Assembly: GCA_938030915.1 (NCBI GenBank) | Contig: CALHIO010000310.1 | Span: 1 to 9,799, forward strand | Reading direction: 5' to 3' | Source: an uncultured Gemmatimonadota bacterium | Lineage (GTDB): Bacteria; Gemmatimonadota; Gemmatimonadetes; Longimicrobiales; Gaopeijiaceae | DNA: 9,799 nt | Shown: positions 1 to 6,260 of the stretch, in pieces | How positions within the stretch are numbered: position 1 is the first letter of the stretch | How the letters are laid out: the number at the start of each line of letters is the position of its first letter | Notes under the pieces: generated by a model | What the model saw: only the letters and a program-made list of their open reading frames with translations | Database searches by the model: none | Told to the model about the DNA's origin: nothing | Position numbers and translations under genes: made by a program

Positions 1-763
1 TCATCTCGTCCGTCGCCTCCTCCTCCGTGAGGTCGCTGCCCAGAATCTGCTCGAGAAGACGGCCCATCTCACGTGCCGTAGTCCGACCGAGCCACGCGGT
101 CGAGTCGCCTTCGAAGGCGAAGGAGCGCGCCGCCGCCTCCGCGTCGCCGGGGAAACCGCGTTGGAAGACGTCGAGGTCGCTCATCGAGGCATTCGCGGGA
201 TCGGCGAGCACCCAGACGGCCCGGAAGAGATCCCCGGTCGTCGCCTTCAGCCGAGTGTCGACGTACCCCTCCGACTCGAGGAGTGTGTTGACCCGGTCGA
301 GCCCGACAGCCTCGATGACCATGTCAGTCGCCGTATTGTCCGACGTGATGATCATCTGGGTGACCAGGCCGCGCAGCGTCGGATTCAAACCCGGCGCGAA
401 GGTCTGAATCAGCCCGCTGCCGCGGCGCATATCCTCTGGTTCGACCGTGTAGCGATCATCGAGGTCGAGGCGGCCGGAGGCGTCGTCACGGAAGGCCTGA
501 ACCATGACCGGAATCTTGATGACGCTGAGCGTATTCATCGGCTGATCGGCGCGAACCGCGATCTCCCGTCCTGTCGGCAGGTGCTTGGCGTAGATCGACG
601 AGGTCGCGCTCAAGGAGCTGAGGCGTGCCTCGATGCGCTCCTGAAGATCCGAGGGGAGTTCGCCGTTCGACCCATCAGCATTCACGTCCGTTCGCCCAAC
701 GCAGCCGGTGATCACGAGCAGGGAGAGTAGGACAGAGCTACGAGGAAGCGACGAAGAACGCAT
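1..763 (-). CDS. Class A beta-lactamase-like serine hydrolase, lipoprotein (C-terminus off window)
   Basis: This gene starts with ATG at 763 and is open to the left edge, so only the first 254 residues are seen. A short basic N-terminus (MRSSSLPR) and hydrophobic stretch end in a lipobox, ITGC, with Cys21 as the likely lipidated residue, which points to an envelope-anchored protein. Two active-site motifs of the penicillin-binding/class A beta-lactamase fold are present: S-V-I-K at 80-83 (nucleophile Ser80, Lys83) and S-D-N at 141-143. Their 61-residue spacing is close to that in class A enzymes. The third motif (KTG) would lie beyond the window. The segment D-T-R-L-K-A-T-T (169-176) aligns with the TEM omega-loop V-T-R-L-D-R-W-E and puts Thr176 where the deacylating Glu166 would be, so true beta-lactamase activity is doubtful. 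It fits the broad family annotated as serine hydrolase (beta-lactamase2-like). There is no clear Shine-Dalgarno sequence. It is divergent from the carbamoyltransferase gene, and its substrate is unknown. Confidence 0.85.
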   Translation of the reverse strand, partial: MRSSSLPRSSVLLSLLVITGCVGRTDVNADGSNGELPSDLQERIEARLSSLSATSSIYAKHLPTGREIAVRADQPMNTLSVIKIPVMVQAFRDDASGRLDLDDRYTVEPEDMRRGSGLIQTFAPGLNPTLRGLVTQMIITSDNTATDMVIEAVGLDRVNTLLESEGYVDTRLKATTGDLFRAVWVLADPANASMSDLDVFQRGFPGDAEAAARSFAFEGDSTAWLGRTTAREMGRLLEQILGSDLTEEEATDEM

Positions 764-1023
764 CTGCGGCACGGTTCGATGGGGTCCGACGGGAGGAAGG
801 TAGGCCGACCGGGGATCGGGCCGCGAGGGTCGACGCGGAGTCTTCGATCGTGCGTCACCTGGTCGCCCCCGGGTGAATGTTCGCTGTCGAAGCGTAGAGT
901 CCTGCAGCGACCGGCGTTAGACTCTTTGCCTTCCGCGCCGAACCGCCCACACCTTCGAGGGCTGTTCGACACGGCAATCCACAGCCACGGGCCGAGCGTC
1001 CCATCACAGAAAAGAAATTGCCG
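764..1023. promoter_or_regulatory. Divergent intergenic region
   Basis: These 260 bases separate the minus-strand hydrolase from the plus-strand carbamoyltransferase and must hold both promoters. I could not identify a convincing -35/-10 pair, an ARG-box-like operator or a strong inverted repeat by eye. The 120 bases nearest the carbamoyltransferase are slightly less GC-rich. No additional gene is supported here. Confidence 0.4.
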
Positions 1024-2022
1024 ATGAGCGTCGACCTTCGTGGGCGCCACTTTCTCAAGCTCCTCGACTTCACCCCGGAGGAGGCCCTGTACCTCCTCGA
1101 TCTGTCCGCCGAGCTCAAGGAGGCGAAGCGCAGTGGGCGTGAAGAGCCGAAGCTGACGGGTAAGAACCTGGCGCTCATCTTCGAAAAGGGCTCCACCCGA
1201 ACGCGCTGCGCCTTCGAAGTCGCGGCCTTCGACCAGGGAGCGCGTACCGTGTATCTGGGCCCGACCGGAACGCAGATCGGGACGAAAGAGACGATGGCGG
1301 ACACGGCCCGCGTCCTGGGTCGGATGTTCGACGGGATCGAGTACCGTGGATTCGGTCAGGAGCGGATCGAGGAACTCGCCCGCTTCGCGGGCGTCCCGGT
1401 CTGGAACGGGTTGACCGACGAGTACCATCCGACCCAGATCCTCGCGGACGTCCTCACGATGCGGGAGCACGGGCCGGGAGACCTCGGTTCCACCAGCTTC
1501 GCCTACCTCGGTGACGCGCGCTTCAACATGGGGAACTCGCTCATGGTCGGCGGTGCGCTGTTCGGGATGGATGTTCGTCTCGTGGCGCCCGAATCGCTCT
1601 GGCCGGGTCCGGACCTAGTTGCGCAGTGTGAGGCGCTGGCCGCCCGGACAGGGGGATCGGTGACGCTCACGAGTGATGTGGCCGCCGGGGTCGACGGATG
1701 CGACTTCATCCACACGGATGTCTGGGTTTCGATGGGCGAGCCCGACTCGGTCTGGGCCGAACGGATCGAGGTGCTGAGGGCCTACCAGGTCAACGCGGAG
1801 GTCATGGCGGCGACCGGGAAGGCCGACGCGAAATTCATGCACTGCCTCCCCGCTTTTCACAATCGAGACACGGAGATCGGAGAAGAGGTGTTCCAGAAGT
1901 TCGGCCTCGACGGCCTCGAGGTCACCGAGGAGGTCTTTGAGTCGGGGCACTCCGTCGTCTTTGACCAGGCCGAAAACCGGCTTCATACGATCAAGGCAGT
2001 CATGGTCGCGACACTCGGTTGA
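1024..2022 (+). CDS. argF: Ornithine carbamoyltransferase
   Basis: This cytosolic enzyme transfers the carbamoyl group of carbamoyl phosphate to ornithine to give citrulline. That is a step of arginine biosynthesis, or of the reverse arginine-deiminase direction if it is of ArcB type. The 332-residue product is full length and matches the long enterobacterial/ArcB-like form along its whole length. The carbamoyl-phosphate loop S-T-R-T-R is at 57-61, H-P-T-Q at 135-138, the ornithine-binding D-V-W-V-S-M-G at 232-238 and the catalytic H-C-L-P at 273-276; the C-terminus ends in the usual KAVMVATL. I chose ATG at 1024 over the in-frame TTG at 1018 because homologues begin within a few residues of it. 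A purine-rich AGAAAAGAAA lies just upstream, with no strong Shine-Dalgarno sequence. No other arginine gene is in the window, so anabolic versus catabolic use is undecided. ArcB-like features (EYHPTQ, AYLGDAR) and ArgF-like ones are mixed. Confidence 0.96.
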   Translation: MSVDLRGRHFLKLLDFTPEEALYLLDLSAELKEAKRSGREEPKLTGKNLALIFEKGSTRTRCAFEVAAFDQGARTVYLGPTGTQIGTKETMADTARVLGRMFDGIEYRGFGQERIEELARFAGVPVWNGLTDEYHPTQILADVLTMREHGPGDLGSTSFAYLGDARFNMGNSLMVGGALFGMDVRLVAPESLWPGPDLVAQCEALAARTGGSVTLTSDVAAGVDGCDFIHTDVWVSMGEPDSVWAERIEVLRAYQVNAEVMAATGKADAKFMHCLPAFHNRDTEIGEEVFQKFGLDGLEVTEEVFESGHSVVFDQAENRLHTIKAVMVATLG

Positions 2023-2089
2023 GCCCACACTCCATGAGCCCCGTGGGTGACACTCTGGTGCCGACCGGGATCGGCGTACAGGTTTCGGC

Positions 2090-2341
2090 ATGATCGATTG
2101 GGTCGGATCCGATTCGGACGAATGGGACGACGATGAACTGGGAGCGGACCTCGCCGAGGCGGTCTCGGTCTTCTGCCCCTACTGCGGTGAAGGCATCGAC
2201 CTCGGCGTGGACCAGGGCGGAGGTGGCATGCAGGAATACGTCGAGGACTGCCACGTATGCTGCCAGCCTCTGGTCGTTCGGGTCACCGTAGACCGGGACG
2301 GCGTGGCGACCGCGACCGTCAACACGCTCGACGAGGGCTAG
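2090..2341 (+). CDS. CPXCG-motif cysteine-rich protein
   Basis: This small acidic protein of 83 residues belongs to the Cys_rich_CPXG family. It carries C-P-Y-C-G at 29-33 and, after a short insert, E-Y-V-E-D-C-x-V-C-C-Q-P at 49-60, followed by a short beta-strand tail (LVVRVTVDRDG). Cys29/Cys32 with Cys54/Cys57 (or Cys58) form two CxxC pairs suited to binding a metal, probably zinc; the binding is inferred. The N-terminal 25 residues are rich in Asp and Glu. The family is widespread in bacteria and has no established function. The gene lies 67 bases after the carbamoyltransferase stop on the same strand and may be co-transcribed with it. The ATG at 2090 has only a weak AGG upstream, but it gives the usual family length. 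Confidence 0.9.
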   Translation: MIDWVGSDSDEWDDDELGADLAEAVSVFCPYCGEGIDLGVDQGGGGMQEYVEDCHVCCQPLVVRVTVDRDGVATATVNTLDEG

Positions 2342-2387
2342 GGTCCGGGAAGCGCCCCGGTCAGGCGGTGGGATTTCCCTGGACGCC

Positions 2388-2406
2388 GTGACGGCTCGCT
2401 CGTCAC
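2388..2406. terminator. Hairpin between convergent genes (weak terminator candidate)
   Basis: A perfect 6-base inverted repeat, GTGACG and CGTCAC with a 7-base loop, lies in the 112-base gap between the CPXCG gene and the convergent lipoprotein gene. A second, shorter stem (CCGGG at 2345-2349 with CCCGG at 2356-2360) precedes it. Neither is followed by a T-run on either strand, so intrinsic termination is only a possibility suggested by position. Confidence 0.3.
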
Positions 2407-2453
2407 TGGGCAGACGCGCCTCACCCTGATGATGTCACCGGCAAGGGTGGGGC

Positions 2454-5400
2454 TCACTCCCTGTTTTCGATCGAGATCGTAACCTGTGACCAGTCGGGCG
2501 CGGCCTCCCACGCCCTCGGTGCGGGTGGCTGGCTCAGCATGAAGGCGGGGGCCGGAAGTGAGTACGATTCTGCTGTGGAGTAGCTCACGCTCCACGCGAG
2601 ATCCTGAAGGCCGGCAATCGTCATCCTGCTGATCGGATTGGTGCTCCCGGAATTCAGGAAGCCCGTCATGATCTCGTTGTTGAAGGTGCTGTCATCCCAG
2701 TGAGAGTACGCTGTGCCGTCACCACCATCAGCTTCGATCGGAATGGCACCACTACCTCCGAGTGACACGTACTCGGCATTCGCGGCGGACCCGAGATACG
2801 TTGGAGTCGTCGTGCCATCCCCGGCGATGAGTCCATTGCCGGTCCATTGGGTGCCGATGCCCATGATGTGTCCGATCTCGTGCCACACGACCGCCTGCAG
2901 ATCCGATGCAGAGAGCGGAAGAATGTCGGTTTCATCGAGACGAAGGATCCCCACCAGTGTGTTCGGAGCGGAGCCTGTGTTCAGGCAAGGCCCCGCCGAT
3001 CCCAACGTTCCACCCGTGCCGTCGATCGCGGTGATGTCGATGAAGATCAGGACGTCGTCGATACTCTGACCGCTGATGCGATCACCGTTGTCGCTGCACA
3101 CCGTCGAGGCGAGGGGTGGAAGGTTCACGGGGCCTCGGTCGCCCGTCACGATCGCTTCCCACCGGGCGACAGCCGCGTCGAGTGCGGTGCGCACCTCGGT
3201 GACGGGCAGGGTTTCGGCGACATTGATCAATGAGAGGTTGAATGCTGTGTCGGGCTGGCCCGAAATGGTCAGGCTGAAGAGTTCGGAGGCGCTCGACCAG
3301 GCGTTGGATGCCGTAATCTCGAAGAAAGAGGCCTCCGCCGTGGTCATTGTCCCGGCGATGAGTCCGGTCGAGCTGTCCAGGGTCGCTCCTGCAGGCAGAC
3401 TGCCGCCGGTCACCGCGTAGGAGACCGTCCCTCCGGCCGAGGTCGCGGGCGTGATGGAGGTCGAGTAGAACGCACCGACATTGCCGCTCCCGAGGTAGCT
3501 CGTTCCGAGGGTGATGGGACACGAACCCCACAACGGTCGTGAGTCAGCCAGCGCCCACGATGTCGCATTCGTATCGAATGCAGTGGGGGTGGTAGAGAGC
3601 AGCCCCACGCACCAACCGCTCAGGTCCTGGTTGAACTGACTGGCCGACTCGAACATTCCCGCCATGTTCGTGACCTGCTGGACGTCCCAGAGTCCGAGCG
3701 GTCGATCGAACGCAGCCGCGCCGTAGAACATGTAGGCCATATTCGTGGCCTGCCCTACATCCCACGATCCAATGGGCTGATCGAACTGGGCGGCGTTGAT
3801 GAACATGGCGTACATGTCGGATACCTGCTGCACATCCCACGCACCGATATCCTGATTGAACGCACTGGCGAAACCGAACATGTAGTTCATGTCGGTCACC
3901 GATCCGACGGTCCAGTTCCCGATGGGCTGATCGAAGGCCGAGGCCTCCGTGAACATCCAGCGCATGTTCTCGACGTTGCTCACGTCCCAGTCTGCCAGTG
4001 CCTGGTTGAACGACGTCGCTCCCCGGAACATGTGACTCATGTCCGTCGCGCTTCCGACGTTCCATGACCCGATCGGCTGGTTGAATGCCGCCGCGAACTC
4101 GAACATGGCGTGTACGCTGGTGACGGCGCTCACGTCCCATGCGCTCAGCTCCTGATTGAATGACGTGGCTGCGCTGAACATGGCCGACATGTCACTGACG
4201 GAACTCACGTCCCAGGAGTTGATGGGCTCATTGAAGGAGGCAGCGGAGGCGAACAGTGAGTCCATCGCGCTCACACCCGAGGTGCATGCCGATCCGAGCG
4301 CCGAGTAGTTCCCTGATACGATTCCGGCGCTCACCAGTGAGTCCAGCGAGGCCCGGTCGTGTCGAGTGTACGTCGTGCCCGCGACGTCCCCGGTCTCCCC
4401 GACTGCCGCCTCCGAGCAGACGATCGTGATCTCGTTGTCGGCGAGCACGAAGGTCGGTTTCAGGATGATCTCGGCCGAGTTACTCAGCGCCGTACCGTTC
4501 AGGGATGCGGTCAGCGTGACGGGGCCGACCTGCGGCCCTGCCGTGTAGATGGCTGAGTACGTGCCGTCAGCGTTGTCGACTGGAGTGCTGACGGAGCCCA
4601 CCGAAGGTGCTTCGAACTCGACCGTTCCCGCGCTCTGGGTCAGAGGAGTGCCGAGTGCGTCCACGAGCTGGACGGTCACATCTGACGTGGCGGACCGAGT
4701 CGCGAACAGTGTATCGGCTGCCACACTGACCACGCTGTTGCTGCCGCTCGCGGATTGAAGAACGGATACGACGGCCGATGCGCTCGCGGCCCCGCTCGAT
4801 GCGGTGATGGTTGCAGTGCCGTTGCCGACCGCCGTGACCAGGCCCCCGTCCACCGTGGCGACGCCGACGTCCGACGAGGCCCAGGTGACGGAGGCACCTG
4901 AGACAGGAGTTCCTCCCGTGTCGAGTACCTCAGCGGCCAGCGTGAGCGTATCGGAGATGGAAACCAGGCTGACCGAGTCCTGACTGAGTTGAACGCTTGC
5001 CACGTCCTGCTCGACGACGACGGTCGCGGTCGCGGTGACCGGCCCCACGGACCCGGAGATGGTCGCCGTACCCGCACCGACGGCCGTGATCAGACCGTCG
5101 ACGACGGTGGCGACCGTCTCGTCCGACGAGGCCCAGGTGACGGAGGCACCCGAGACGGTCGTGCCACCTGCGTCCTGAACCACGGCGGTGAGGCTCAAGG
5201 TATCGGAGACGGATGCAAACGTGACGGAGTCCTGACTGAGGGTCACGCTGGCAGCGATCTGCTCAACGACGACAGTGGCGGTCGCGGTGACGGTGCCCAC
5301 CGCTGCCGATACGGTCGCGGTTCCGTTGCCGATCGCCGTGACCGTGCCATCGACAACGGTCGCGACCGCCTCGTCCGACGAGGCCCAGGTGACCGCTGAG

Positions 5401-5870
5401 CCCGGGACAGGGAATGCATTTGCATCGGAGACGGCCGCCAGTACCGAGAGCGTGTCTCCGAGCGACTCGAACGTGAGGGTGTCCGGATCGAGGGAGATGT
5501 TCGTCGCGGTCTGAGAGACGGTGACCGTGAACGTGAGGGTGACGGAGCCGCTACTGACCGTGATGGTCGCCACTCCGTTTCCCGTGGCGGTGAGGAGTCC
5601 TCCATCCACACGGATCACTGACGGGTCCGAAGAATTCCATGCGATTGGGGCACCCGTGACTGGATCGCCGTTCTGGTCCAGAACCGTGGCGTTCACACGC
5701 ACCGAGTCCCCAACTGCCGAGAAGGCGACGGAGGACACATCCAGTTGAATGGACGTTGGTACGGGGTCACCCCCGGGGTCGGTAGGGCTTGATTTGACGG
5801 TGCAGGAGACTGCGAAGAGCAAGGCAAGACCTACGACAGGTCTGACGATGTTGAGCAATGGGGGGGGCAC
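2454..5870 (-). CDS. Surface lipoprotein with Ig-like, BspA/DUF285 and leishmanolysin-type zinc protease domains
   Basis: A hydrophobic signal ends at Cys23 (LLFAVSC, an imperfect lipobox), followed by a Ser/Pro/Gly linker, so this 1138-residue protein is probably exported and lipid-anchored. The domains in order are: four Big_2-type Ig-like repeats (about 38-372; Trp78, 162, 246 and 330 are exactly 84 apart); one more Ig/filamin-like domain (about 378-470); a BspA/DUF285 module (about 475-785) with nine 25-residue repeats and conserved cysteines 485, 529, 754 and 784; a putative-Ig (He_PIG) domain (about 787-870); and a metalloprotease domain (about 876-1100). The protease has H-E-I-G-H at 997-1001, a third zinc ligand His1057 in S-H-W-D-D-S-T-F-N-N-E-I-M-T-G, and Met-turn Met1068, the leishmanolysin (M8) pattern. 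It looks catalytically intact; the substrate is unknown. The start is GTG at 5870, the first start codon after an in-frame TGA, with no visible Shine-Dalgarno sequence and a run of eight C immediately after it. Confidence 0.9.
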   Translation of the reverse strand: MPPPLLNIVRPVVGLALLFAVSCTVKSSPTDPGGDPVPTSIQLDVSSVAFSAVGDSVRVNATVLDQNGDPVTGAPIAWNSSDPSVIRVDGGLLTATGNGVATITVSSGSVTLTFTVTVSQTATNISLDPDTLTFESLGDTLSVLAAVSDANAFPVPGSAVTWASSDEAVATVVDGTVTAIGNGTATVSAAVGTVTATATVVVEQIAASVTLSQDSVTFASVSDTLSLTAVVQDAGGTTVSGASVTWASSDETVATVVDGLITAVGAGTATISGSVGPVTATATVVVEQDVASVQLSQDSVSLVSISDTLTLAAEVLDTGGTPVSGASVTWASSDVGVATVDGGLVTAVGNGTATITASSGAASASAVVSVLQSASGSNSVVSVAADTLFATRSATSDVTVQLVDALGTPLTQSAGTVEFEAPSVGSVSTPVDNADGTYSAIYTAGPQVGPVTLTASLNGTALSNSAEIILKPTFVLADNEITIVCSEAAVGETGDVAGTTYTRHDRASLDSLVSAGIVSGNYSALGSACTSGVSAMDSLFASAASFNEPINSWDVSSVSDMSAMFSAATSFNQELSAWDVSAVTSVHAMFEFAAAFNQPIGSWNVGSATDMSHMFRGATSFNQALADWDVSNVENMRWMFTEASAFDQPIGNWTVGSVTDMNYMFGFASAFNQDIGAWDVQQVSDMYAMFINAAQFDQPIGSWDVGQATNMAYMFYGAAAFDRPLGLWDVQQVTNMAGMFESASQFNQDLSGWCVGLLSTTPTAFDTNATSWALADSRPLWGSCPITLGTSYLGSGNVGAFYSTSITPATSAGGTVSYAVTGGSLPAGATLDSSTGLIAGTMTTAEASFFEITASNAWSSASELFSLTISGQPDTAFNLSLINVAETLPVTEVRTALDAAVARWEAIVTGDRGPVNLPPLASTVCSDNGDRISGQSIDDVLIFIDITAIDGTGGTLGSAGPCLNTGSAPNTLVGILRLDETDILPLSASDLQAVVWHEIGHIMGIGTQWTGNGLIAGDGTTTPTYLGSAANAEYVSLGGSGAIPIEADGGDGTAYSHWDDSTFNNEIMTGFLNSGSTNPISRMTIAGLQDLAWSVSYSTAESYSLPAPAFMLSQPPAPRAWEAAPDWSQVTISIENRE
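2571..3245 (-). other. Leishmanolysin-like zinc metalloprotease domain of the lipoprotein
   Basis: This is the C-terminal catalytic part of the lipoprotein, residues about 876-1100. HEIGH at 997-1001 supplies two His ligands and the catalytic Glu998. His1057, 56 residues after His1001, is the expected third ligand, and N-N-E-I-M-T-G carries the Met-turn. The wide gap between HExxH and the third His separates M8 from ordinary metzincins, where it is only a few residues away. No propeptide-type cysteine switch was recognised. Confidence 0.85.
3612..4235 (-). repeat. Nine tandem BspA/DUF285 coding repeats, 75-base period
   Basis: Nine units of exactly 25 residues follow the pattern F-N-Q-x-I-x-x-W-D-V-x-x-V-x-x-M-x-x-M-F. 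The lead Phe occurs at 546, 571, 596, 621, 646, 671, 696, 721 and 746, and Trp lies seven residues later in every unit. The array begins after the usual module header (an ITIVC segment and a C-T-S-G-V segment) and ends with the usual W-G-S-C-P closure, so it is a complete module rather than a fragment. Confidence 0.92.
4755..5759 (-). repeat. Four tandem Ig-like (Big_2) coding repeats, 252-base period
   Basis: Residues 38-372 of the lipoprotein consist of four copies of an 84-residue Ig-like domain, each with a Trp followed by Ser-Ser-Asp and ending near a GTATI/GTATV turn. At the DNA level three copies share an identical 20-mer, TCCGACGAGGCCCAGGTGAC (plus-strand reading), at 4870, 5122 and 5374, exactly 252 bases apart. 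The first copy is more diverged (AWNSSDPSVI). Identity at the DNA level suggests fairly recent duplication or ongoing homogenisation. Confidence 0.9.
5860..5867. repeat. Homopolymer run of eight G (C on coding strand) at lipoprotein start
   Basis: Eight consecutive G on the plus strand correspond to codons 2 to 4 of the lipoprotein (CCC CCC CCA), directly after the GTG start codon. A gain or loss of one base would separate the start codon from the signal peptide and the rest of the frame. Confidence 0.9.
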
Positions 5871-5900
5871 GCTGAACGCTTGAAAAGGGTTTTTGGAGGG

Positions 5901-5929
5901 AAAGCCTTGAGCCAGGAAAAGCCTTGAGC
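5901..5929. repeat. Paired 12-base direct repeat upstream of the lipoprotein gene
   Basis: AAAGCCTTGAGC occurs at 5901-5912 and again at 5918-5929, separated by five bases (17-base period). It lies 31-59 bases upstream of the GTG start codon of the lipoprotein, where an operator or promoter-proximal regulator site would sit. Tandem copies of this size are typical of dimer-binding regulators, but no known regulator motif was recognised. Confidence 0.5.
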
Positions 5930-5970
5930 TTCAGGCGCTTCCGGGAGGACCAGAACCGTGCTGGGCGCGA

Positions 5971-5983
5971 CCCTATAATAGGG
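5971..5983. repeat. Palindrome CCCTAT-A-ATAGGG containing a -10-like TATAAT
   Basis: A perfect 6-base inverted repeat with a one-base centre contains TATAAT at 5974-5979 on the plus strand and TATTAT on the minus strand. I found no acceptable -35 hexamer at 16-18 bases on either strand, so it is recorded as a palindrome rather than as a promoter. Confidence 0.4.
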
Positions 5984-6070
5984 GGGCATCGCACCCCTGC
6001 GGGCAACCGGCGAGCGAAAACGATCCGTGCAGCACCGTTCAGTGGCCATGTGCGGAGCGCCACACGCCAC

Positions 6071-6087
6071 CCGGACAAACTGTCCGG
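6071..6087. repeat. 17-base inverted repeat CCGGACA-AAC-TGTCCGG
   Basis: Perfect 7-base arms are separated by three bases. The centre lies about 150 bases upstream of the transcription start implied by the sigma-54-like element, a usual distance for an enhancer-binding-protein site. The adjoining TGTGTG (6088-6093) could also pair with CACACA (6106-6111), giving an alternative hairpin. Confidence 0.5.
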
Positions 6088-6162
6088 TGTGTGCCGCGAC
6101 ATCGCCACACAATCCTACTCACGCGTACCAATTTCGACTGGGGTCATGTTCTTGTGGGCCGC

Positions 6163-6187
6163 TAAAGTGTTTCGAGGAAACAGTTTA
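6163..6187. promoter_or_regulatory. 25-base imperfect palindrome, candidate operator for the PEP-CTERM gene
   Basis: The arms TAAAGTGTTTC and GAAACAGTTTA flank a three-base centre (GAG) and pair at ten of eleven positions (one G/G mismatch). The site ends 15 bases before the -24 part of the sigma-54-like element. Its length and symmetry fit a dimeric regulator site. The regulator is unknown. Confidence 0.5.
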
Positions 6188-6202
6188 CGATTTAGCTACA
6201 TC

Positions 6203-6219
6203 TTGGTCTCTATCTTGCT
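6203..6219 (+). promoter_or_regulatory. Sigma-54-like -24/-12 promoter element for the PEP-CTERM gene
   Basis: TTGGTCTCTATCTTGCT matches the RpoN consensus YTGGCACGRNNNTTGCW at YTGG and TTGCW, with the invariant GG (6205-6206) and GC (6217-6218) at the correct spacing. The central CACGR bases do not match. The expected transcription start is near 6230, leaving a leader of about 31 bases before the ATG at 6261. RpoN control of PEP-CTERM genes together with the PrsK/PrsR system is known in other bacteria; applying it here is inference. Confidence 0.45.
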
Positions 6220-6260
6220 CTTCAGATGGGCAAATTCCCCCAAAAGCTGGAAGAAGATCT

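Larger units (their letters stand above)
5871..6260. promoter_or_regulatory. Divergent regulatory region between lipoprotein and PEP-CTERM genes
   Basis: This 390-base gap lies between two divergently transcribed exported-protein genes and should hold both promoters. It contains, in order: a 12-base direct repeat (5901-5929), a 13-base palindrome containing TATAAT (5971-5983), a 17-base inverted repeat (6071-6087), a 25-base imperfect palindrome (6163-6187) and a sigma-54-like element (6203-6219). The part from about 6110 to 6240 is visibly more AT-rich than the genes. The reading frames crossing it lack ribosome binding sites and family resemblance, so I call no gene here. Confidence 0.6.

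Noticed and set aside
161..730. Plus-strand open frame of 189 codons
   Set aside because: It is antisense to the serine hydrolase, whose SxxK and SDN motifs and lipobox are clear; the plus frame shows no domain or ribosome binding site.
712..1470. Minus-strand open frame of 252 codons
   Set aside because: It is mostly antisense to the ornithine carbamoyltransferase and overlaps the hydrolase; long shadow frames are expected at this GC content.
2060..2075. GCCGA/TCGGC stem after the carbamoyltransferase gene as a terminator
   Set aside because: Only five base pairs, no T-run, and it lies just before the CPXCG gene on the same strand, so chance in GC-rich DNA is likely.
5974..5979. TATAAT as a sigma-70 promoter
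   Set aside because: No acceptable -35 hexamer at 16-18 bases on either strand, and the hexamer is part of a palindrome, so a promoter call is not supported.
5767..6112. Minus-strand open frames upstream of the lipoprotein start
   Set aside because: No motifs, no ribosome binding site, and they overlap the regulatory region and the lipoprotein signal sequence out of frame.
6027..6260. Upstream extension of the PEP-CTERM frame by 78 codons
   Set aside because: The extension would bury the signal peptide, has no family resemblance and spans the palindrome and sigma-54-like element; ATG at 6261 has a ribosome binding site.
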